The translations under genes were made by a program, and so were the position numbers. Below are positions 32,345 through 40,546 of a stretch of DNA of 64,000 nucleotides, in pieces. The DNA is from VRUE01 sp963824215 (GTDB lineage: Bacteria > Actinomycetota > Thermoleophilia > Solirubrobacterales > 70-9). The notes beneath the pieces were generated by a model that saw only the letters and a list, made by a program, of their open reading frames with translations, had not been told where the DNA came from and searched no databases. The stretch covers positions 992,001-1,056,000 of the forward strand of contig CAWGOE010000004.1 in assembly GCA_963824215.1 (NCBI GenBank). Reading direction: 5' to 3'. Numbering within the stretch: position 1 is the stretch's first letter; every line of letters starts with the position of its first letter.

Positions 32345-33602
32345 ACTCTACTCGAGGCATATCAAGGTTGGGCTGGACGCCGCCCTCGACGACACTCCCG
32401 TGGTTGTCGTCGTCGGGCCTCGACAGGCTGGGAAGAGCACGCTGGCATCCCTCGTGGCCGAGGAGCGGGGCGCACGCTACGTGACCCTCGACGACGACGG
32501 TCCTCGGGAGGCGGCGAACGAGGACCCGACCGGCTTCGTTGAGGGCTCGGCGCTTCCCCTCTGTGTCGACGAGTTCCAGAAGGCACCTGCCCTACTGCCG
32601 GCGATCAAGGCCAGGGTCGACCGAGCACGCGCCGACGGGAAGCGCCCGGCGGGAATGTTCATCCTCACCGGCTCAGCGAACGTCTGGGCGACCCTCCGCA
32701 TCTCCGAGTCCCTCGTGGGCAGGGCCGAGCGGGTGCCTCTCTGGCCGCTTTCCCAAGGTGAGCTCCACGGCCGGCGCGAGACCTTCATCGACGACCTGTT
32801 CGCCGACCGCGTGCCCCAGCTCGCGGATGCGCCGATCGGCCGCCCGGCAATCGCCGAGGCGCTCACGGTGGGCGGGTATCCGGAGGCCATCGCACGCACG
32901 GAGCCGCGCAGACGGGGGCGCTGGTTCGAGGAGTACGTCGCGATGAAGCTGGAGCGTGATGTGCGGGATCTCACCCGGAACGCGCAGCAGCTCGACGAGC
33001 TTCCCACGCTCCTACGTCTCGCCGCCGCCCGCATCTCAGGGCTGCTCTCCCCCACCGGGATCGCACGCGATGCGGGCATGAGCCGCCCCACGGTCCAGCG
33101 CTACCTGACTCTCCTCGAACAGCTGTTCCTGCTGATCCGCGCCCGGGCATGGAGCCGAAACATCGGCCAGCGGCTGATCAAGGCGCCGAAGGTCTGGCTT
33201 CCCGACACTGGACTGGCCTGCCACCTGCTCGACTACGGCCAGGCTCGCTTCGAAGAGGACGAGACGGCTCTCGCCGGATCCCTGTTCGAGAACTTCGTAG
33301 CGATGGAGCTGGTGAAGCAGGCGGCGTGGGCCGAAACCAACATCCGCATCCATCACCTCCGAACCGCGGGAGGGCGTGAGGTCGACATCGTGCTCGAGAG
33401 AGGCGACGGGTCGGTCTGCGGCATCGAGGTCAAGCTGGGCGCCACCGCGCACTCGCGCGACTTCAGTGCACTTCGCCACCTTCAGAGCAAACTGGGCGCT
33501 CGGTTCAAGCTGGGAGCCGTCGTGCACACGGGCGCTGAGACGCTGCGCTTCGGTCCCGGCCTCTGGGCGCTACCGGTATCGGCCCTTTGGACCCCGGCCT
33601 GA
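32337..33602 (+). CDS. AAA ATPase with DUF4143 domain
   Basis: 421-residue protein of the archaeal/bacterial ATPase family that joins an N-terminal P-loop domain to DUF4143. Walker A is VVGPRQAGKST (about residues 26-36) and Walker B-like LPLCVDEFQKAP; GMFILTGSANVWAT is the sensor region. A winged-helix stretch GIARDAGMSRPTVQRYLTLL precedes the C-terminal nuclease-like fold, with LAGSLFENFVAMEL and REVDIVLERGDGSVCGIEVK, whose E-x-K motif resembles PD-(D/E)xK enzymes. The function of the family is not established; mobile or toxin-like roles have been suggested. The palindromes overlapping its start suggest that it, through its winged helix, represses itself. Confidence 0.85.
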   Translation: MTELYSRHIKVGLDAALDDTPVVVVVGPRQAGKSTLASLVAEERGARYVTLDDDGPREAANEDPTGFVEGSALPLCVDEFQKAPALLPAIKARVDRARADGKRPAGMFILTGSANVWATLRISESLVGRAERVPLWPLSQGELHGRRETFIDDLFADRVPQLADAPIGRPAIAEALTVGGYPEAIARTEPRRRGRWFEEYVAMKLERDVRDLTRNAQQLDELPTLLRLAAARISGLLSPTGIARDAGMSRPTVQRYLTLLEQLFLLIRARAWSRNIGQRLIKAPKVWLPDTGLACHLLDYGQARFEEDETALAGSLFENFVAMELVKQAAWAETNIRIHHLRTAGGREVDIVLERGDGSVCGIEVKLGATAHSRDFSALRHLQSKLGARFKLGAVVHTGAETLRFGPGLWALPVSALWTPA

Positions 33603-33720
33603 CCCCTACGTCCCCTTTGAGACGATCCTCACCTCGGCCCCGAGGACAACCGCCCAGGGGGAAGTTTCGGACGCGGGCGCGATCAGCTGAGGCCGTCCTC
33701 GCATAGGTACATCGCAGGGC
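33603..33720. other. Short intergenic region
   Basis: No coding signal seen; TACGTT for the next gene follows at 33721. Confidence 0.35.
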
Positions 33721-33726
33721 TACGTT
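33721..33726 (+). promoter_or_regulatory. -10 box TACGTT, leaderless GTG start
   Basis: TACGTT, 6 bases, then the GTG of the DUF1232 gene. Confidence 0.5.
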
Positions 33727-33732
33727 GTAAGG

Positions 33733-34146
33733 GTGTCGGCCACGAACCTCGCCTTCGCATCGCTCGCAGCGCTCCTCGCCCTTTACGCGATCTTCGTTCT
33801 TGTCCTTCTCGCGCTTGGGCGTCGCAACGGAGCGCGGGCACTGGCCGGCTTCATCCCCGATTGCCTCGTCCTCTTTCGACGCCTGCTCGCCGACGAGCGG
33901 GTGCCACGCTCCCGCAAGCTCGCCCTCGTTCTCCTAGTCGGCTACCTGGCACTGCCCATCGACTTGATTCCTGACTTCATCCCGGTCGCGGGTCAACTGG
34001 ACGACGCGATCCTCGTCGCGCTCGTTCTGCGATTGGTGCTACGCGGCGGCGGACCAGCGCTGCTCGATGAGCATTGGCCCGGGCCGCCGGAGGGGGTCGG
34101 GTTGATTCGCAGACTCGCCTTTGGACCTCAGCGGAGCGCCCGGTAG
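33733..34146 (+). CDS. DUF1232 (YkvA-like) membrane protein
   Basis: 137-residue protein. An N-terminal membrane helix (LAALLALYAIFVLVLLALG) is followed by PDCLVLFRRLLADERVPRSR and KLALVLLVGYLALPIDLIPD, then FIPVAGQLDDAILVALVLRL. The P-I-D-L-I-P-D-F-I-P core is the DUF1232 signature. These proteins are widespread and have no assigned role. The C-terminal tail runs up to a broken transporter gene on the other strand. Confidence 0.8.
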   Translation: MSATNLAFASLAALLALYAIFVLVLLALGRRNGARALAGFIPDCLVLFRRLLADERVPRSRKLALVLLVGYLALPIDLIPDFIPVAGQLDDAILVALVLRLVLRGGGPALLDEHWPGPPEGVGLIRRLAFGPQRSAR

Positions 34147-34153
34147 CAACGCG

Positions 34154-34413
34154 TCAGCAGCAATCGTCCGCGAAGCCCGCCCCCTCGAGCGGCGAGCTGA
34201 CGCAGCAACCCTCGCCGCGCCACGCCTCCGCCCCCTCCCTCACTGCGACGGCGGTGATCAGGAGCCGACCGCCGGATCGCCACCAGGCACCGAGCAGGCC
34301 GGCCAGCAGGGCGGCGGCAAGGCTCGCCACACCTTCGATGCCGGAGTCCAGGCCGACGCCGAGCAGGGCGATCGAGGAGGCGACAATGCCAGGTGCCGTC
34401 CGTAGAGTCGACT
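34154..34413 (-). pseudogene. Remnant of a second cation transporter (CDF-like)
   Basis: Reads IVASSIALLGVGLDSGIEGV at one end and ITAVAVREGAEAWRGEGCCV at the other, ending in a double-cysteine tail before the stop. This resembles the start and the end of an actinobacterial CDF-like cation transporter joined by a large internal deletion. No start codon is left; it directly abuts the stop of the neighbouring CDF gene. Confidence 0.55.
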
Positions 34414-35164
34414 AGTGCCCGTGGTCGTGGCCACGCACCGTGCGCCACGAAGCCCAGGTGATTCGGAGAATGACCACGGTGATGGCGAGGCCGATGAGAG
34501 GATCGGCGATCGGCACGCCGAGAGCGACGACTGCGGCGCTTGCCACGACAGCCAGGCTGACGTAGGAGTCGGCGCGGGCGTGATTGCCATCGGCGATCAG
34601 CGCCGGGCTGTCAAGGCGGCGGCCGGCGCGGGTACGGATGATCGCGGCGACCCAGTTGCCGGCGAAGCCGACGATCCCGGCTCCGGCCAAGGCAAGGAGA
34701 TGCGTCGGGGTCTCAGGATTGATGAGGCGCAGGACCGCCTCATAGCCGGCGACACAGGCCGAGACGAAGATCGCGGCGACGACGAACAACCCGGCGATCC
34801 GCTCAGCGCGGACCGAGCGCAAAAGGAAGGCAACGCCCAGCGGGAGCGCCGTGGCCGCGTCGCCGAAGTTGTGGATCAGGTCAGCGAGCAGCGCGATGCT
34901 GCCGCTGGAGAGGAAAATCGCGACCTGGGCGAGAGCGGTGATTCCGAGCACCGCCAGCGAGAGACCAACAGCCTTCAATCCCTCGCGGGAGCGTTTGATG
35001 CTCTCGTCAATCAGGCCGTGGGAGTGCCCGTGATCGTGACGGTGGTGCGATGGCACCTCAGCCAGATGCGCGTGGGGACCTGAGTGCGGATGGGCGTGGG
35101 TCCGGTCGCCGTGGCGATGCAGATCGCTGCTAAGCGGTTCGTAGGGAAGTGCGTGTTCGGCCAC
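34412..35164 (-). CDS. Cation diffusion facilitator (CzcD-like zinc/cobalt exporter)
   Basis: 250-residue CDF transporter that exports divalent metal ions in exchange for protons. The N terminus is rich in histidine (THAHPHSGPHAHLAEVPSHH, HDHGHSHG), as in zinc carriers. The membrane domain has the metal-site motifs LLADLIHNFGDA and, in helix 5, DGNHARADSYVSL. It is shorter than typical members and lacks most of the cytoplasmic C-terminal domain, ending with RTVRGHDHGH, so dimerisation may rely on the membrane part. The start is a GTG with TAGCCT 6 bases upstream. Confidence 0.85.
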   Translation of the reverse strand: MAEHALPYEPLSSDLHRHGDRTHAHPHSGPHAHLAEVPSHHRHDHGHSHGLIDESIKRSREGLKAVGLSLAVLGITALAQVAIFLSSGSIALLADLIHNFGDAATALPLGVAFLLRSVRAERIAGLFVVAAIFVSACVAGYEAVLRLINPETPTHLLALAGAGIVGFAGNWVAAIIRTRAGRRLDSPALIADGNHARADSYVSLAVVASAAVVALGVPIADPLIGLAITVVILRITWASWRTVRGHDHGH

Positions 35165-35170
35165 CCAATG

Positions 35171-35176
35171 AGGCTA
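35171..35176 (-). promoter_or_regulatory. -10 box TAGCCT, leaderless GTG start
   Basis: TAGCCT, 6 bases, then the GTG of the CDF transporter. Confidence 0.5.
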
Positions 35177-35392
35177 ACCGGCCGAATGCCGGTGGAAAGG
35201 TTCCTGCCAGAATCGCGGCGCCATGCCGCCGGAACGGCTCGCCTCCGACAGACCACTCACACGGTGGGGGCCGCCCCACCAGCGTTCGCCAACTCGCCTA
35301 GCGCGAAATGCCACCAGTTTTCGATGCTATCCGTGGCGTTCGGCCTGAGGGGAGCGGCCAGTCCTCTTCAGCGCGCCGAAAGTCCCTGGGCC

Positions 35393-36421
35393 TTAGGTAC
35401 GGGTCTTAACCTCACTCCAAGTCAGCAGCCGACCGCTCCTCGAATCGATCACCTTGAGCCGGATCGAACGCAGCCCGTCGCGAACGGTCAACACCGGGAC
35501 GTCGTGGAAGATCGGGTTCTCATCGTGGGCGCGCTGCAGGTTGTAGTTGGGGACTTTTGCGCTGAGATGGTGAACGTGATGCAGGCCGATATTTCCGCTG
35601 AAGAACTGGAACACCTTTGGCAGCTTCAGATAAGAGCTCCCGCGCAACGCAGCAGCAGCGTAGCTCCAGCGCTCGGAACTCTCCCAATAAACGTTCTCGA
35701 ACTGATGCTGCACGTAGAACAGCCACACTCCCAAGGTGCCGGCAATGATGGCGGTCGGCACTTGCACGAGGATCCACGCCTGGACGCCGACAAGCCACGA
35801 GATCGCACCAATGATGATCCCGAGCAGTAGGTTCGTCGCGATCACGCTATGCCGCTGGCGTCGGCGCATCTTGCGCGACCACAAGCGAGGCCCGATCATC
35901 AGTGACCAGATCGGACCGATCCCAAACATCACCAACGGATTGCGGAAAAGACGGTACCCCAGCCGCTGCTTCCAAGGGCGTGAGATGTACTCATCGACGG
36001 TGAGCGTCAGCACGTCTCCGGTCCCGCGCCGGTCGAGGTCCCCGGCGCTGCCGTGATGGACGGCGTGGTTGTGGCGCCAATTCCCGAATGGCTGGAAGAC
36101 GAGCAGGCCCGTGAACCGGCCGAGCCACAGATTCGCTCGCTTTGTGGGCAGGAACGAGCCATGAGCGCAGTCGTGAAAGACGATGAACGTCCGCAACAGG
36201 AAGCCCGCCGCCGGAACCGCCAGGGCAAAGGTGATCCAAACCGAGAAGTTGAGGCAGAGGTACATCACGACGGTGAGGGCCAAATACGGCATCACCGACG
36301 TCGCCAAGTCGAAGAGGCTACGCGGCAGCGACGGCTGCTCATACCGAGCTATCGACCTCCGCCAGAAGGGCCGGCCCGAGTCCAAATCGGCGTTTGGCGC
36401 GACGGGGGTGAGCTGCGACAT
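35393..36421 (-). CDS. Membrane fatty acid desaturase
   Basis: 342-residue di-iron desaturase that introduces double bonds into acyl chains. The three histidine clusters are HDCAHG, HNHAVHH and HHVHH, in the right order and spacing, among four or more membrane segments (AVPAAGFLLRTFIVF, NLLLGIIIGAISWLVG, WILVQVPTAIIAGTLGVWLF). GNWRHNHAVHHGSAGDLDRRGTGDV is close to actinobacterial omega-type desaturases. The start is uncertain: an ATG 30 bases upstream (MDTFDRSVTT) is also possible. It may alter membrane fluidity in the cold. Confidence 0.87.
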   Translation of the reverse strand: MSQLTPVAPNADLDSGRPFWRRSIARYEQPSLPRSLFDLATSVMPYLALTVVMYLCLNFSVWITFALAVPAAGFLLRTFIVFHDCAHGSFLPTKRANLWLGRFTGLLVFQPFGNWRHNHAVHHGSAGDLDRRGTGDVLTLTVDEYISRPWKQRLGYRLFRNPLVMFGIGPIWSLMIGPRLWSRKMRRRQRHSVIATNLLLGIIIGAISWLVGVQAWILVQVPTAIIAGTLGVWLFYVQHQFENVYWESSERWSYAAAALRGSSYLKLPKVFQFFSGNIGLHHVHHLSAKVPNYNLQRAHDENPIFHDVPVLTVRDGLRSIRLKVIDSRSGRLLTWSEVKTRT

Positions 36422-36541
36422 GGTGGTCACGGACCTATCAAATGTATCCATGCTCCCTAAGGCCCCTAAGAACGGCTCGCTGCGGTCTCGCAATCGCCCA
36501 GCGCCGATGGGGGTTCCGGTGGACGTCCGCATGAACGCGAG

Positions 36542-37483
36542 TTGAGCCTCAGCCCGACACCGATAGTGTCGAGGCGAACGACCATAGGAGACATCATCAC
36601 GCCAAACGACGATCTCACGTCCCAGCAGGGGGACTCCGAGCCGCAGGAATCGGAGGACGGCGCCATCGGGAGCCTGACCGGTGCAAACGAGTGTCTGACG
36701 CCTCTGGAAGCCCCTCCCGAACCAACTGCCGCAGAGCGTCAGGTGGCCGACCTGATCCAGATCGAGACGGATCCAGTGACGGCCGCGGCCGTCCTTGATC
36801 GGGTGCCACTCTGGTTTCACACGTTCTCGCTCGACCGCTCCAGGGAGCTCTACACCCACGGCGTCGCCCGTGATCACCGCTACCGGGTCCCTGCCTTGCC
36901 CGAGAATTTCGGCGGCATGAGCGTGCTCGACATCGGTACCTTCGACGGCTTCTACGCGTTCCTAGCGGAGGCGCGCGGGGCGGGGCGGGTCGTTGCAGTC
37001 GACAACGAGCAATACAGGGAGTGGGTCAGCTCGCGCTGGGGTGTCGAGCTGCAGGGAGGCGAGGGGTTCACCGCGATCCGGGAACTACTCGACTCCGAGG
37101 TCGACTACCAACGCATCGACGCATTTGATCTGGACGAGCTCGAGGAGACGTTCGACTTCATCTTCTGCTTCGGGATCCTGCACCGGGTGGAGAACCCGCT
37201 GGGGCTGCTGAAGATCATTCGACGGCGCCTCGCGACCGGCGGACGGGTGCTGCTCGAGACCCACGGGGCGGCGGATCGGACTATCGATTCCGCGGCGGTT
37301 CACATCCCCGCGCCGGGAGAGGTCTATGCCCGTGATGACTTCGTGTACTGGGGCTTCACCCCCGCAGGCTTGGACGCGATGGCTCGCCATGCGGGCTTCG
37401 AGGCCTTTGAACTCATCGACACGCCGGTGATCGACGGTCATCCGCGTGTGCTCGGCGCGCTCCTCCCCGGCCCGCTCGACTGA
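36542..37483 (+). CDS. SAM-dependent methyltransferase, CmoB/DUF1698-like
   Basis: Up to 313 residues. The methyltransferase core starts near residue 95 with LWFHTFSLDRSRELYTHGVA, a signature of the CmoB/DUF1698 group, followed by motif I SVLDIGTFDGFYAFLAEARG, VVAVDNEQYREW and FDFIFCFGILHRVENPLGLL. E. coli CmoB transfers a carboxymethyl group to tRNA wobble uridine; actinobacterial relatives are mostly uncharacterised, often in sugar or natural-product gene sets. The N-terminal ~70 residues are acidic and probably unstructured. The first available start is TTG, with GTG 27 bases later, and no convincing ribosome-binding site, so the true start is uncertain. Confidence 0.75.
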   Translation: MSLSPTPIVSRRTTIGDIITPNDDLTSQQGDSEPQESEDGAIGSLTGANECLTPLEAPPEPTAAERQVADLIQIETDPVTAAAVLDRVPLWFHTFSLDRSRELYTHGVARDHRYRVPALPENFGGMSVLDIGTFDGFYAFLAEARGAGRVVAVDNEQYREWVSSRWGVELQGGEGFTAIRELLDSEVDYQRIDAFDLDELEETFDFIFCFGILHRVENPLGLLKIIRRRLATGGRVLLETHGAADRTIDSAAVHIPAPGEVYARDDFVYWGFTPAGLDAMARHAGFEAFELIDTPVIDGHPRVLGALLPGPLD

Positions 37484-37588
37484 TCGCGGTCCCATGGGCG
37501 GTGATTCATTCACGCGAGCAAAACATCTGTTTTCCAGGGCCTTAACAACTCCAGAGGGGTTTCGTGATCCGATTCGGGTGGATCGGAG

Positions 37589-38350
37589 ATGGCCTCGGCA
37601 CTGCCCCCGCTATATGCACACCGGCTCGGTCGCCACTACGGTCCGGACTCCTCGGCGGCCGCCCTTCGCCACACCTTGACCGGTCCGGTCGAGGGCCTCG
37701 AGACCGATGTATGCCTGACCGCCGACGATCGGCTGGTCCTGCTGCACGATCCGCTGCTCACGCTCGGCACCACGCTCGATGGCTGGGCGCGCCAGAGGAC
37801 CGCTGGTGAGATCCGATCGGCGTTCATCCGTGACTCCGCGGGAGAGCCGACGGCGGAGCACCCGCTCCTACTCGAGGAGCTGATCGACCTGGTGCCGGAA
37901 GCAGTCGGCCTTCAGCTCGAGGTCAAGGCGCACGCCGACCCGGCCCTTGCCCGCCGCACCGCCGAGATGATCTGCAAGCGGCTTCGGAGGGAGCCGATCC
38001 GCGACCGAGTCGAGGTGATCAGCTTTCATGGCGAGGCGTGCGCTGTCGCCTCCGCAAACGGGATCCGGTCCCGCCTCGTAATCTGGGCCGACTACGCACC
38101 CGACGCGCTCGCTTCCTGGGCTCTTCGGAGCGGCGTGGACGGGATCTCGGTCGAGCACTTCCTGCTCTCCGAGCGATTGGTCGGGGTGCTTCGGGACGCC
38201 GGACTGAGCGTTAACGCCGGCACCGTGAACCACCCGGAGGTCCTAAACCGGGTGCTCGAGTTCGCTCCCGATGCGATCGGCACCGATCGCCCTCACGAGC
38301 TTCGTGCGGCGGCCGAAACAGTCACCGCGATGGCGCTCAGCAATCGCTGA
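37589..38350 (+). CDS. Glycerophosphodiester phosphodiesterase (GDPD)
   Basis: 253-residue TIM-barrel enzyme hydrolysing glycerophosphodiesters to an alcohol and glycerol-3-phosphate. Conserved elements are AHRLGRHYGPDSS with the first catalytic histidine, LETDVCLTADDRLVLLHD with the metal ligands Glu and Asp and the second histidine, and later LQLEVKAH with a further metal-binding glutamate. No signal peptide is visible, so it acts inside the cell, perhaps on phospholipid head groups. It stands alone between genes in the same direction. Confidence 0.87.
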   Translation: MASALPPLYAHRLGRHYGPDSSAAALRHTLTGPVEGLETDVCLTADDRLVLLHDPLLTLGTTLDGWARQRTAGEIRSAFIRDSAGEPTAEHPLLLEELIDLVPEAVGLQLEVKAHADPALARRTAEMICKRLRREPIRDRVEVISFHGEACAVASANGIRSRLVIWADYAPDALASWALRSGVDGISVEHFLLSERLVGVLRDAGLSVNAGTVNHPEVLNRVLEFAPDAIGTDRPHELRAAAETVTAMALSNR

Positions 38351-38445
38351 AGCCGAGGCCGCAGCGCTACCGACGCTCACGCGCTCGGCGCCGGTATGAC
38401 GGTCGTGGGTGCGAGCCCGTCAGGGGGTCATGGGCAAGCATCGGC

Positions 38446-38451
38446 TACGGT
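38446..38451 (+). promoter_or_regulatory. -10 box TACGGT, leaderless start
   Basis: TACGGT, 7 bases, then the ATG of a 62-codon gene; this box decides the start against an upstream in-frame ATG. Confidence 0.55.
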
Positions 38452-38458
38452 CGACCCC

Positions 38459-38647
38459 ATGGTCTTCGACTTCAGACACAAGAATGTCGCGGGCAAGTGG
38501 ATGTCCAGCGGGCACCGCAAGGGGCTCACACGCGATGCCGCCTTCGCCTCATTGGAGGAAAGGAACGGTCACATGCCTGCCGGCAGATATATATCTCGGC
38601 CGCGCGATGGTAAGACCAGGGACTGGGACCTGTTTACCCGGCCGTGA
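38459..38647 (+). CDS. Small conserved-type hypothetical protein
   Basis: 62 residues, unrecognised. It reads MVFDFRHKNVAGKWMSSGHR, then EERNGHMPAGRYISRPRDGK, rich in basic and aromatic residues, with no membrane segment. A promoter box directly upstream gives it independent support as a gene. Possibly a nucleic-acid-binding peptide, but that is a guess from charge only. Confidence 0.5.
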   Translation: MVFDFRHKNVAGKWMSSGHRKGLTRDAAFASLEERNGHMPAGRYISRPRDGKTRDWDLFTRP

Positions 38648-38690
38648 GCGGAATCGGCCTGCTCGGTGGCCGTTTAGCCACTCTGGACTG

Positions 38691-39131
38691 CTACGCGCCG
38701 AGAGCCTCGGCGACAGCGGCGATCGCCGCTGTCTCAGCCTCGCTGTTGGGCTTGTCGTCGCCCTCGGTCTTGGCGCCCGCGACGCGCTTCGCGAGCGAGA
38801 TGACGAAGCGTCGGTAGTCGTCGACCTCCTGCGGGGTCGCCTTCTGTTCGAGCAGCCCAACCGCCTCGCGAATCCGCTGCAGTCCATGTTCCTTCTGGCC
38901 CTCGGCCGAGGGAGCCTTGGTGCGATCCACCTCCGGCTTGCTCGAGACGAGCTCGTCGAGGAGCGCGGAGTCCCCGTGATCCTTACGGGCCTCGGTGTAG
39001 GCCTTCGCCATCGCGAAGGCCTCGCGGAAGCTGCCGCCCCGCTGCGCCGTCGAGACGATCATCCCGGCGCTCGTCGGCCCCTCCCGAACCACATCCCACT
39101 GCTCAGGGGTGAAGTCGGCACTTCCGGTCAT
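38691..39131 (-). CDS. Conserved hypothetical helical protein
   Basis: 146 residues. It starts MTGSADFTPEQWDVVREGPT, followed by AGMIVSTAQRGGSFREAFAM and HGLQRIREAVGLLEQKATPQ, then VDDYRRFVISLAKRVAGAKTEG. I recall related small actinobacterial proteins without an assigned function, often annotated only as hypothetical. Predicted soluble and mostly helical. AGAGGAGA seven bases before the second of two close ATG codons favours this start. Confidence 0.68.
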   Translation of the reverse strand: MTGSADFTPEQWDVVREGPTSAGMIVSTAQRGGSFREAFAMAKAYTEARKDHGDSALLDELVSSKPEVDRTKAPSAEGQKEHGLQRIREAVGLLEQKATPQEVDDYRRFVISLAKRVAGAKTEGDDKPNSEAETAAIAAVAEALGA

Positions 39132-39313
39132 CGTCAATCTCCTCTCGCAGGCTCTCTGGACTCACCAAGTATCGGGCCTACCGCTAGTAGGGCGGGGGCG
39201 AGGCCCCGTGATTGAATCTGCCCCGCCGGCGCGGTCCCGTTACCGCCAGAAGCTACGATGGCCTCCGTGTCGGCAACATCGGCAACAGAAAACGCAGCGA
39301 TGCGGCATCAAAT

Positions 39314-39434
39314 CGGCAACGGCAAGAGCTTCTTCTCAGCTCGCATGAACGCTGCCGAGCCTGTGTCCCGCCTGTTTCCTGATACCGAAATGATGCCGAA
39401 AAACCAATCTCATGGCCATTTCACGGGAGCATTC
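39314..39434 (+). repeat. Flank of tRNA-Glu, diverged partner of 14850-14958
   Basis: Aligns by eye with the left-hand copy and leads straight into the 57-bp perfect repeat. As one open frame on the plus strand, both copies carry GN-K near the start and end GLPEPYRYGDSNPGFRTEN within the tRNA-derived part; this may be the decayed end of an integrase. Confidence 0.55.
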
Positions 39435-39491
39435 GGCTTGCCAGAGCCATACCGCTACGGGGATTCGAACCCCGGTTTCCGGACTGAGAAT
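39435..39491 (-). repeat. 57-bp repeat within and beside the intact tRNA-Glu (attB-like)
   Basis: The copy of the direct repeat that includes the functional tRNA 3' part. The repeat stops inside the anticodon arm; the remaining 5' half of the tRNA is found only here. Confidence 0.8.
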
Positions 39492-39522
39492 CCGGCGTCC
39501 TAGTCCCCTAGACGATAGCGGC
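39450..39522 (-). tRNA. tRNA-Glu (anticodon CTC)
   Basis: Folds into a full cloverleaf: acceptor GCCGCTA with TAGCGGT, D arm TCGTCTAGGGGACTAGGA, anticodon stem CCGGA/TCCGG with loop TTCTCAG, and T arm CCGGGGTTCGAATCCCCG. The acceptor's first pair is G-U, as in many tRNA-Glu genes. CCA is not encoded. Used as an integration target, given the two partial copies to the left. Confidence 0.93.
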
Positions 39523-39662
39523 GCGGAGGCGACATTCTAGCGAGTGGGTGTGGCGACGTCGGCCCGCACAGCATCCGACGCAGTGTTTAGGTTTCCGAAC
39601 ATATGTTCCCTGTGCTCGACTCGGTCTTAAACCTTCCTCAACCGGTAAATTGACAGCTTCAC

Positions 39663-39746
39663 GCGGCTGTGGTGGAACTGGCAGACACGATACGTTCAGG
39701 TCGTATTGCTCGAAAGAGCGTGGAGGTTCGAATCCTCTCAGCCGCA
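39663..39746 (+). tRNA. tRNA-Leu (anticodon CAG)
   Basis: 84 bases with acceptor GCGGCTG/CAGCCGC, anticodon stem ATACG/CGTAT with loop TTCAGGT, a long variable arm (GCTC-GAAA-GAGC) typical of class II tRNAs, and T arm GGAGGTTCGAATCCTC. Confidence 0.93.
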
Positions 39747-39764
39747 TAGCAAGGGGAATCTCTG

Positions 39765-40546
39765 GTGCATAGTCGGGAGACCGTGGCCGAGGCGCTTCGT
39801 CTCGGCAGCGAGGGCTTGAACAACTGCGAGATCTCCCGGCAGACCGGCGTGTCACGCGCCACCGTTCGCGAATGGTGCGCCGGCAAGGTCCCTCATTCCT
39901 TCCGCCCTAAGCCCCTGCTCTACGGGCGACCGCCTGGGTCCGGCCGATGCTGCAAGCGGTGCGGGCCGGCGAGCACCACTTCGACCGCCTGTCGACCGCT
40001 TACGTCTATCTCCTTGGCATGTACTTGGGAGACGGTTGTATCTCCGAGGGTCGCCGAGACGTGTTCCGGCTGAGAGTCGCTCTCGACGTCAAATATGGAG
40101 GCATCGTTCGCGAGTGCGCTGCCGCAATGCAGGCGGTCGCCCCCTGGAACAAGGTCCATTGCCAGGTGACGCCCAAGAACTACGTGGAGGTGCACGCCTA
40201 CTCCAAGTCGTGGCCTTGTCTCTTCCCTCAGCATGGCCGCGGCAAGAAGCACGAACGCAAAATCGTGCTGGTCGACTGGCAGAGGGAAATGGTCAAGCTG
40301 TGCCCCACTCTGCTCCTACGCGGTCTGATCCATTCGGACGGCTGCCGCTTCGTCAATACAGGCAGGTACGGCTGGGAATGCCCCCGTTATGTCTTCACGA
40401 ATTTCTCCGACGACATCAAGGGGATTTTCTGCGACGCCTGCGACCAACTCAGCCTCCACTGGACGACCGCACCGCCCAAGTCCGTCTACGTCTCGCGCAA
40501 GGCGGACGTGGCGCGACTCGATGAGTTCATCGGGCCGAAGCGCTAA
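39765..40546 (+). pseudogene. HTH - zinc-ribbon - LAGLIDADG-type protein, split by a -1 frameshift
   Basis: The first frame, from a GTG 18 bases after tRNA-Leu, encodes a helix-turn-helix (EALRLGSEGLNNCEISRQTG, SRATVREWCAG) and a CCKRCG zinc-ribbon half. From about 39960 homology continues in the -1 frame with FDRLSTAYVYLLGMYLGDGC, LLLRGLIHSDGCRFVN and CPRYVFTNFSDDIKGIFCDA, the two LAGLIDADG-like helices and their partner strands. One missing base near GGGCC explains the switch; I see no convincing slippery heptamer. I recall uninterrupted proteins of this architecture in actinobacteria. Either a mutated gene or a sequencing error. The 3' end overlaps the convergent hydrolase by 20 bases. Confidence 0.7.
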
